NCBI RefSeq assembly: GCF_007858475.1
Contig: NZ_VIGX01000001.1
Location: 682,001 to 746,000 of the forward strand
Direction of reading: 5' to 3'
Length of the DNA stretch: 64,000 nt
Origin: Tsukamurella conjunctivitidis
GTDB taxonomy: Bacteria > Actinomycetota > Actinomycetes > Mycobacteriales > Mycobacteriaceae
Part shown: piece after piece, positions 57,426 through 64,000 of the stretch
Layout of the letters: every line of letters begins with the position of its first letter
Numbering within the stretch: the first letter of the stretch is position 1
Notes under the pieces: generated by a model
The model's input: only the letters and a program-made list of their open reading frames with translations
What the model was told of the DNA's origin: nothing
The model's database searches: none
Program-made: the position numbers and the translations under genes

Positions 57426-58574
57426 TCAGCGGCGCGCGAACTCCAGCGTCCGGCGGAGTAATGCGTCCACCGCGTCCCGCTCGGTGAGGAAGCCGTCGTG
57501 TCCGTCGCGGGAGTGCACGATCACCGGATCGCCACTGCCGGGCAGGAACTCGGCGAGCTCACGCTGCAGACGCAGCGGGTAGAGGCGATCGGAATCGATG
57601 CCGCCGACGACGACCGGGACCCGGCAGCCGCGGAGCGCGGCCTCGACTCCACCGCGGCCGCGGCCCACGTCGTGATGGTTGAGCACATCGGTGAGCACCA
57701 CGTAACTGCCTGCGTCGAACCGGTTCACCAGCTTCGCCGCCTGGTGGTCGAGGTACGAGGTCACGGCGTAGCGGCCGCCGGCGCGCGGATCCTCCTCGCC
57801 CTGAGGGAGGTTCGCGAACCGGCTGTCCAGTTCGATCTCGGTGCGGTAGGTCAGGTGCGCGATCCGCCGCGCGACGCCGAGCCCGGCGTCGGGATGGACA
57901 CCGCTGTCGTGGTAGTCGCCGCCCTGCCAGTGCGGGTCGGCCTTGATGGCGGCGATCTGCGTGGTCTGCGTGCCGATCTGATCGGCCGTCGCGCGGGCGC
58001 CGACGGCGAGCACCAGCGCCGAACGGAGGAAGTCGCCGTACATCAGGGTCCACTCGAGAGCCCTTGCGCCACCCATGGATCCGCCGACGACGGAAGCGAT
58101 GTCGTGCACGTCGAGCGCCCGCAGCAGGGCGGCCTCCGCCTCCACCTGGTCGCGGACGGTGATCACCGGGAACCGGGAGCCGTAGGGCCGGCCGTCCGGT
58201 GCGATCGACGACGGCCCCGTCGACCCCGAGCACCCTCCCAGGACGTTCGCCGAGACGACGCACCACTCGTCGGTATCGACCGCGGCGCCGGGGCCGACCA
58301 GCCCGTCCCACCAGCCGGCGGACCGGTGCTCCGCGTCCGCCGGGCCGGTGACGTGCGAGTCCCCCGTGAGGGCGTGCAGCGCCATCACCACGTTGTCGCG
58401 GGCCGCCGTGGGGGCACCCCACCGCTGGAAGGCCATCGTCACGTCCTCGAGGACCTCGCCCGATTCGAGGACGAGCGGACCGAGCGAGACCCGCTGCATC
58501 GCCCCGTCGGGAACCCGGGCCCAGTCGCCCAGGGGGCTGTCGACGGACCGGCCTGTGCGGGTGCTGATGGTCAC
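57426..58574 (-). CDS. metX: Homoserine O-acetyltransferase MetX
   Basis: A 382-residue alpha/beta-hydrolase-fold acyltransferase that activates homoserine for methionine synthesis. The nucleophile is the Ser of [14 protein letters not shown], the Asp lies in [13 protein letters not shown] and the His in [12 protein letters not shown]. The start is GTG 58574 with AGGAGAGG just upstream. It sits behind a SAM-IV-type riboswitch, so it should be repressed when SAM is high. A metY/metZ partner is not in the window. Confidence 0.94.
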   Translation of the reverse strand: MTISTRTGRSVDSPLGDWARVPDGAMQRVSLGPLVLESGEVLEDVTMAFQRWGAPTAARDNVVMALHALTGDSHVTGPADAEHRSAGWWDGLVGPGAAVDTDEWCVVSANVLGGCSGSTGPSSIAPDGRPYGSRFPVITVRDQVEAEAALLRALDVHDIASVVGGSMGGARALEWTLMYGDFLRSALVLAVGARATADQIGTQTTQIAAIKADPHWQGGDYHDSGVHPDAGLGVARRIAHLTYRTEIELDSRFANLPQGEEDPRAGGRYAVTSYLDHQAAKLVNRFDAGSYVVLTDVLNHHDVGRGRGGVEAALRGCRVPVVVGGIDSDRLYPLRLQRELAEFLPGSGDPVIVHSRDGHDGFLTERDAVDALLRRTLEFARR

Positions 58575-58597
58575 CGAACCTCTCCTCGCGCTTGTCA

Positions 58598-58700
58598 CCC
58601 GGCGGCGACCGCCGGGGAACCGGGTCATCACCCGGGGCACCCCACCGCGGTGGAGGGTTGCCGGTCAGCAAGCCGGGGCTGCGCGCTGACACTCATGACC
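58598..58700 (-). promoter_or_regulatory. SAM-IV-type riboswitch upstream of metX
   Basis: Read on the minus strand from 58700, GGTCATGAGTGTCAGCG is followed by AGCCCCGGCTTGCTGACC, GGCAACCCTCC, the ACCGCGGTGGGGTGCC arm and GGGTGATGACC, whose end pairs with the start (P1). This is the actinobacterial SAM-IV / SAM-I-clan pattern as I recall it. A CCCGGCGG-TCG-CCGCCGGG hairpin (58616-58598) follows as expression platform before the metX ribosome-binding site. Confidence 0.9.
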
Positions 58701-58731
58701 ACTGTCTGCAGCATAACCGACGGGAATCGTC

Positions 58732-59976
58732 GTGAACGAGGTCACAGGCGCGGCGGGAAGCGCGGATGACGCCGCGGTGTTACACCGTTACGTGGAATCT
58801 TCTGCCCGGACCAGACTCGCCATCGGCGCCATGGCACTCGGCGGCTTCGGCATCGGCACCACCGAGTTCGCCGCGATGGGGCTGCTGCCCGACATCGCCG
58901 CCGATCTCGAGGTCACCGAGCCGGTGGCGGGCCACGTGATCTCGGCCTACGCCCTGGGCGTCGTGGTGGGCGCACCGCTCATCGCCGCGGCCTTCGCGCG
59001 CGTACCCCGCCGCGTCCTGCTCATCGCGCTGATGGTCGCCTTCACCGTCGGCAACGCGCTGTCGGTCTTCGCGCCGACGTACGGCACACTCATGGCGGCG
59101 CGCTTCGTCGCGGGTCTGCCGCACGGCGCCTTCTTCGGGGTCGCCGCCCTGGTCGCGGCGCACCTCGCCGGTCCGGCCGAGCGCGGCCGGGCCGTGGGCC
59201 AGGTGCTGATGGGGCTGTCGGTCGCGAACGTGATCGGCGTGCCGCTGGTGACCTGGCTCGGAACCGCCCTGAGCTGGCGGTACGCGATGGGTGTCGTGGT
59301 GGTGATCGGCGCCGTCACGGTGGCGGCGCTCCTGGCCTACCTCCCGTCCGTCCAGATCCCGGTGACCAACCCGCTCACCGAGCTCGGGGCACTGGCGCGC
59401 CCGCAGGTGTGGTTCGCGCTGCTCACCGGCGTGGTCGGCTTCGGCGGCATGTTCGCGGTCTACACGTACATCTCCACCACACTGACCTCCGTGTCGGGCC
59501 TGAGCGCGGCGTCGGTGCCCGCCGTCCTCGCCGCGTACGGCGTGGGCATGGTGATCGGCAATGCGGTGGGCGGCCGCGCGGCCGACGGCTCGGTGACCCG
59601 GTCGATCGCGGTGGCGCTCGCGGCGCTGGTCGTGCTGCAGGCGCTGTTCTCGCTCTTCGCGCCGCAGCCCTTCGCCGCGGTCACCCTCTTCTTCCTCATC
59701 GGCCTCACCGCCTCGGCGCTCGTGCCCGCCCTGCAGACCCGCCTGATGGACGTCGCGGGCGAGGCGCAGACCCTGGCCGCCACGCTCAACCACTCCGCGC
59801 TCAACATCGCCAACGCGCTCGGCGCCCTGCTCGGCGGCGCCGTCATCAGCGCCGGCGGCGGGTACACCGCGCCCGCACTGGCGGGCAGCGCGCTGGCGCT
59901 GGCGGGCCTGGTGGTCTTCGGGATCGGGATGCTGCTCGCCCGGCGGACCGCGGAACCCGTCGGTGCCCCTCGGTAG
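58732..59976 (+). CDS. MFS transporter, AraJ/sugar-efflux-like (DHA1)
   Basis: A 414-residue twelve-helix transporter. The first helix carries GGFGIGTTEFAAMGLLPDIA, diagnostic for the AraJ/YdhP/NepI branch of drug/sugar exporters, and RFVAGLPHGAFFGVAAL follows. The substrate is unknown. The N-terminal ~25 residues are polar. The start is GTG 58732. It is divergent from the metX riboswitch, but no shared regulatory element is clear. Confidence 0.86.
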   Translation: MNEVTGAAGSADDAAVLHRYVESSARTRLAIGAMALGGFGIGTTEFAAMGLLPDIAADLEVTEPVAGHVISAYALGVVVGAPLIAAAFARVPRRVLLIALMVAFTVGNALSVFAPTYGTLMAARFVAGLPHGAFFGVAALVAAHLAGPAERGRAVGQVLMGLSVANVIGVPLVTWLGTALSWRYAMGVVVVIGAVTVAALLAYLPSVQIPVTNPLTELGALARPQVWFALLTGVVGFGGMFAVYTYISTTLTSVSGLSAASVPAVLAAYGVGMVIGNAVGGRAADGSVTRSIAVALAALVVLQALFSLFAPQPFAAVTLFFLIGLTASALVPALQTRLMDVAGEAQTLAATLNHSALNIANALGALLGGAVISAGGGYTAPALAGSALALAGLVVFGIGMLLARRTAEPVGAPR

Positions 59977-59987
59977 GGTCTTGGGCT

Positions 59988-60440
59988 ATGCGAAGGATTC
60001 TCGCCCTGTGCGCGATCGCGCTGCTCACCGTCTTCGGGCTGGTGGCGTGCGGCACGTCGCCCGCTGAACCCACGGCCACCGCGAAACCCGCCGCCGCGTC
60101 GACGTCTGGCGCCGCAGCCACGGCCGGTGGCGTGTCGGGGGCCGCGCGACCGTCGAACTCCGCGGTGCCGGAGCGCGTTCTCGCGACGCTCGCCCGGATC
60201 GACGCCGGCACCTGGCCGCCGAAGGACGGCTCGGGCACCCAGGGCGGCCGCAACTTCGGCAACTTCGAGCGGCGCCTGCCCGCGACCGACAAGCAGGGCA
60301 AGCGCGCGAAGTACACGGAGTGGGACGTCAACGTGAAGAAGTCCGGCCGCGGCCGGGACGCCGAGCGCATCATCACCGGGGCCGACGGCGGCGCCTGGTA
60401 CACCCTGGACCACTACGAGACCTTCACGAGGATCCGATGA
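59988..60440 (+). CDS. Lipoprotein barnase-type ribonuclease
   Basis: A 150-residue protein. A signal peptide with lipobox GLVAC (C21) and a Ser/Thr/Ala/Pro-rich linker lead to a C-terminal N1/barnase ribonuclease domain (about 60-150). FGNFERRLP matches the barnase FSNREGKLP region. The catalytic residues correspond to E111 (TEWDVN), R127 (ERIITG) and H142 (DHYETFTRIR). It should be a surface-anchored RNase. The barstar gene overlaps its stop (ATGA). TAGGGT lies 8 bases before the ATG. Confidence 0.88.
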   Translation: MRRILALCAIALLTVFGLVACGTSPAEPTATAKPAAASTSGAAATAGGVSGAARPSNSAVPERVLATLARIDAGTWPPKDGSGTQGGRNFGNFERRLPATDKQGKRAKYTEWDVNVKKSGRGRDAERIITGADGGAWYTLDHYETFTRIR

Positions 60441-60868
60441 GCACCCTCCCGCAGTTCCTCAGCGCCGGCGCCGGCGCCGCGCTGACCGGTACCGATCTCG
60501 ACACGCTCAAGCGGCGCGAGCGGCCGCGCGTGCTCGTCGCCCGCGGCAGCCGCATGCGCACCAAGGCCGCGCTCCTCGACGAGGTCTCGGCCGTGCTCCA
60601 GTTCCCGCTCGACTTCGGCGCCAACTGGGACGCCCTCGCGGACAGCCTGGGCGACCTCGACTGGCTCGGCGGTCCCGCGCTCGTGGTGCTCGGCATCGCC
60701 GAGGCCGAGCAGGTACTGGCGGACGAGACGGGCGCCCTCGCGACCTTCGTCGCCGTGCTCGCCGACCGGGAGGTGCAGGTGCTCCTGTCCGTGTCCGACG
60801 CTGCGGACGGTCCCGCGGTGCGGTCCGCCTGGGCCGGGGCCGGCCTCACCGTGGAGGCGCTCGCATGA
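60437..60868 (+). CDS. Barstar-family ribonuclease inhibitor
   Basis: A 143-residue cytoplasmic protein of the barstar fold: an N-terminal extension, then RTKAALLDEVSAVLQFPLDFGANWDALADSLGDLDWL, which contains the FP..FG.NWDAL.D.L.DL.WL hallmark with acidic residues that plug the RNase active site. It protects the cell from the barnase-type RNase encoded just upstream. Both ends overlap neighbouring genes by 4 bases (ATGA). Confidence 0.92.
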   Translation: MSTLPQFLSAGAGAALTGTDLDTLKRRERPRVLVARGSRMRTKAALLDEVSAVLQFPLDFGANWDALADSLGDLDWLGGPALVVLGIAEAEQVLADETGALATFVAVLADREVQVLLSVSDAADGPAVRSAWAGAGLTVEALA

Positions 60869-61674
60869 TCATCACTTCGATCAACGTCAACGGCATCCGC
60901 GCGGCGGTGAAGCAGCGCTCCGAGGAGAACCTCGGCATGCTGCCGTGGCTCCGCGAGACCCGGGCCGAGGTGGTGCTCCTACAGGAGGTGCGCGCCACCC
61001 ACAAGCAGACGCTGACGGCGCTCGCGCCCGCGCTGGAGGAGGGCTGGCACCTCGCGGCCGCCGAGTCCTCGACCGCCGGCCGCAACGGCGTCGCCGTGCT
61101 CTCGCGGCGCGAGCCGGATGCGGTGCGCATCGGCTTCGGCAGCACGGAGTTCGACGACGCCGGCCGATACCTCGAGGCGGACTTCGACGGGCTGACCGTC
61201 GGCTCGCTGTACCTCCCGTCGGGCGACGTCGGCACCGAGCGGCAGGACGAGAAGGACCGCTTCCGCGCCGAATTCGGCGCCTACCTGGCGAAGCTGGGCC
61301 GCAAGCGCCGTGAGGTCCTGGTGTGCGGCGACTGGAACATCGGCCACACCGAGCTGGACATCAAGAACTGGAAGGGCAACGTCAAGAACTCGGGCTTCCT
61401 GCCCGAGGAGCGCGCCTGGATGAGCGAGTACATCGGCGAGGGCCGCGCGTTCAAGGACGTCGTGCGGGAGCTGCATCCCGGCGTCCCCGGCCCGTACGCC
61501 TGGTGGTCCTGGCGCGGCAAGGCCTTCGACAACGACTCCGGCTGGCGCATCGACCTGCAGATCGCCAACAACGCGCTGGCCAAGCGGGCGGTGTCCGCCC
61601 GCGTCGAACGCGCCGCCGCGTACAACCTGCGCTGGTCCGACCACGCGCCGGTCACCGTCGAGTACGCGGAGTAG
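60865..61674 (+). CDS. xthA: Exodeoxyribonuclease III / AP endonuclease XthA
   Basis: A 269-residue EEP-family nuclease. Key motifs are TSINVNGIRAA, VLLQEVRATH (metal-binding Glu), VCGDWNIGHTELDI, and the C-terminal RWSDHAPVTVEY with the catalytic Asp-His. It cuts DNA at abasic sites and removes 3' blocks. It is the third gene of the overlapping RNase-barstar-xthA operon; the ATG overlaps the barstar stop (ATGA). Confidence 0.93.
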   Translation: MIITSINVNGIRAAVKQRSEENLGMLPWLRETRAEVVLLQEVRATHKQTLTALAPALEEGWHLAAAESSTAGRNGVAVLSRREPDAVRIGFGSTEFDDAGRYLEADFDGLTVGSLYLPSGDVGTERQDEKDRFRAEFGAYLAKLGRKRREVLVCGDWNIGHTELDIKNWKGNVKNSGFLPEERAWMSEYIGEGRAFKDVVRELHPGVPGPYAWWSWRGKAFDNDSGWRIDLQIANNALAKRAVSARVERAAAYNLRWSDHAPVTVEYAE

Positions 61675-62799
<1,125 letters not shown>

Positions 62800-62831
62800 A
62801 CAACTGTGCAGTTGCAGGAGGACGTTCACCC

Positions 62832-63830
62832 ATGCTCCAGAAGTACCGCGACAAATGGCCGTGGTTCGACCACATCGTGGCCGCGGCCACGCGGTACCAG
62901 GACAAGAAGGGCGACTACTTCGGCGCCGGGATCACCTACTTCAGCGTTTTCGCCCTGTTCCCGCTGATCATGGTGGCCTTCGCCATCGGTGGCTACATCC
63001 TCATCAACGACGCCGAGTTGCTCGCGGAGATCAAGAATCAGGTCAACTCCGTGATCAGCGAGGAGAGCCTGCGCAAGTCGGTGAGCGACCTGGTGGACCA
63101 GGCCATCGCCTCGCGCGGCACCGTCGGCGTCGTGGGTCTCGCGGGCGCCCTCTGGGCCGGACTCGGCTGGATGGCGAACGTCCGCGCCGGCCTCACCGAG
63201 ATGTGGGACAGCGAGGTGCCCGAGCAGAACTTCGTGAAGACCAAGCTGGCAGACCTCGGCGCGCTCGCGGGCCTGTTCGTCGCGCTCGTGGCGTGCATCG
63301 CGCTGATGGCGGCGGGAAGCAGCCCGCTCACGAGCAAGCTCCTCGACGCCGCCGGGCTCGACGACATGCCCGGCCTGCACTTCGTGATCTCGGGCGCGAC
63401 GCTGCTGGTCACGCTCCTCGCCCTGTGGGTCCTGTGGACCTTCGTCATCGCGCGCCTGCCCCGCGTGCAGTTCCCGTGGCGCAACGCCACCCGCGCCGGC
63501 CTCATGGCTGCCGTCGCGTTCATGATCCTCACGCAGCTCGCGACCCTGCTCATCGGGAGCGCCATGAAGGGACCGGCCGGCGCCACCTTCGGCCCGATCC
63601 TCGGCATCATGCTGTTCATCTACTTCACCGCGCGGATCATCCTGTTCGCGACGGCGTGGGCCGCCACGGATCCGCGGAACCAGCGCTACGTGATCCCCGC
63701 CGCCCCGGAGCCCGTGGTGATCTCGCCGGTCATCCGCGCGGAGCCCGACGGGGGCCGGACCGCGCTCGCGGGCGCGGCGGGCCTCGTCGCGGGTCTCGGA
63801 CTCGGCTCGCTGCTGCGCCGCAAGCGCTGA
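62832..63830 (+). CDS. yhjD: YihY/YhjD family inner-membrane protein
   Basis: A 332-residue protein of the BrkB/YihY family with six helices. It shows DYFGAGITYFSVFALFPLIM near the N-terminus, WAGLGWMANVRAGLTEMWD in the middle and a final helix pair ending with a glycine-rich segment GLVAGLGLGSLLRRKR. Members have been proposed as lipid (LPS) or generic membrane transporters, and the function here is unknown. AGGAGG is 11 bases before the ATG. Confidence 0.87.
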   Translation: MLQKYRDKWPWFDHIVAAATRYQDKKGDYFGAGITYFSVFALFPLIMVAFAIGGYILINDAELLAEIKNQVNSVISEESLRKSVSDLVDQAIASRGTVGVVGLAGALWAGLGWMANVRAGLTEMWDSEVPEQNFVKTKLADLGALAGLFVALVACIALMAAGSSPLTSKLLDAAGLDDMPGLHFVISGATLLVTLLALWVLWTFVIARLPRVQFPWRNATRAGLMAAVAFMILTQLATLLIGSAMKGPAGATFGPILGIMLFIYFTARIILFATAWAATDPRNQRYVIPAAPEPVVISPVIRAEPDGGRTALAGAAGLVAGLGLGSLLRRKR

Positions 63831-63846
63831 CCGGGCCGGGCGCGGC

Positions 63847-64000
63847 TCAGGCGTCCTCGGGTGCGGTCGCCCGCGGCAATGTGCGGCCGCGGAAGAAGGC
63901 GGGGCGGGTGACGGCGCACGCGATCATCAGCGGCACACCGAGAACCAGCATGCCGATGCCGATCACGAAGACGCCGCCGATGCCGCCGATCACCGTCTGC
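63847..64000 (-). CDS. C-terminal end of a membrane protein
   Basis: The minus strand is open from the window edge to TGA at 63849-63847, giving 50 residues. They comprise a Gly/Ile/Val-rich membrane helix (VIGIGMLVLGVPLMIACAV) and a basic/polar tail (TRPAFFRGRTLPR). The pattern resembles the last helix of an APC-type permease, but the fragment is too short to be sure. Confidence 0.55.
   Translation of the reverse strand, partial: QTVIGGIGGVFVIGIGMLVLGVPLMIACAVTRPAFFRGRTLPRATAPEDA

Overview
The window is GC-rich (roughly 70%), densely coded actinobacterial chromosome. The backbone groES-groEL1-whiB3-(Rv3415c-like)-sigD-rsdA-(DUF5319)-guaB2-guaB3-choD-guaA-imuA'-imuB-dnaE2-folD-(DUF3017)-metX-trpS-yhjD follows, from memory, the gene order of the Mycobacterium tuberculosis Rv3418c-Rv3335c region. 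GroEL1 has a histidine-containing tail, WhiB3 and SigD/RsdA are present, and starts are often GTG or leaderless. This points to a mycolic-acid actinobacterium (Mycobacteriales). A Tsukamurella-like organism is my best guess, but no marker here proves the genus. I saw no insertion sequence, prophage, CRISPR array, tRNA or rRNA.

Layout. 1-4446: end of an MFS exporter, then two membrane proteins (DUF2339, DUF445). 4465-6675: CIRCE-controlled groES and groEL1. 6701-10525: redox/stress regulators WhiB3, SigD and its membrane anti-sigma RsdA. 10598-18108: GMP synthesis (guaB2, guaB3, guaA) interrupted by a GMC oxidoreductase (choD), an AlkD-like protein and a small unknown. 18149-24482: an NmrA-like protein, an EsrISR-type envelope-stress system (PspC-domain membrane protein, PspC-domain histidine kinase, LuxR-type regulator) with an extra small membrane protein, then a Ser/Thr kinase and a CGNR zinc-finger regulator. 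24533-29941: amino-acid permease, the SOS-controlled mutasome genes imuA'-imuB, and a coiled-coil membrane protein. 30033-34449: amidohydrolase plus a lipoprotein serpin, a divergent MarR regulator, and a monooxygenase with a divergent TetR regulator. 34539-40047: dnaE2, an NTF2-like protein, a CHAP-patatin operon and a DUF167 protein.

40126-58700 is central metabolism. metE lies behind a cobalamin riboswitch, pyc follows, and the 2-methylcitrate operon prpD-prpB-prpC has a divergent prpR. Then come a membrane alpha/beta-hydrolase, trmL, an HdeD-like protein, folD-DUF3017, a Pro/Thr-tailed membrane protein, and metX behind a SAM-IV-type riboswitch. 58732-64000: an MFS transporter, a lipoprotein barnase-type RNase with barstar and xthA in one overlapping operon, trpS, yhjD and the end of a membrane protein on the minus strand.

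The genes form several functional sets. DnaE2, ImuA' and ImuB form the mutagenic repair polymerase set, with XthA and the AlkD-like protein also in repair. metE and metX are switched by B12 and SAM riboswitches while folD feeds the one-carbon pool. prpDBC and pyc connect propionyl-CoA, pyruvate and oxaloacetate. SigD/RsdA, WhiB3, EsrISR and the Ser/Thr kinase sense envelope and redox state.

A recurring signal is a TANNNT box 6-8 nt before the start codon of at least seventeen genes, which predicts many leaderless mRNAs. I found no clearly new multi-gene system. The best candidates for new biology are a lipoprotein serpin with a proline-rich reactive loop beside an amidohydrolase, a surface-anchored barnase with barstar immunity, and a set of long intergenic inverted repeats next to leaderless promoters.
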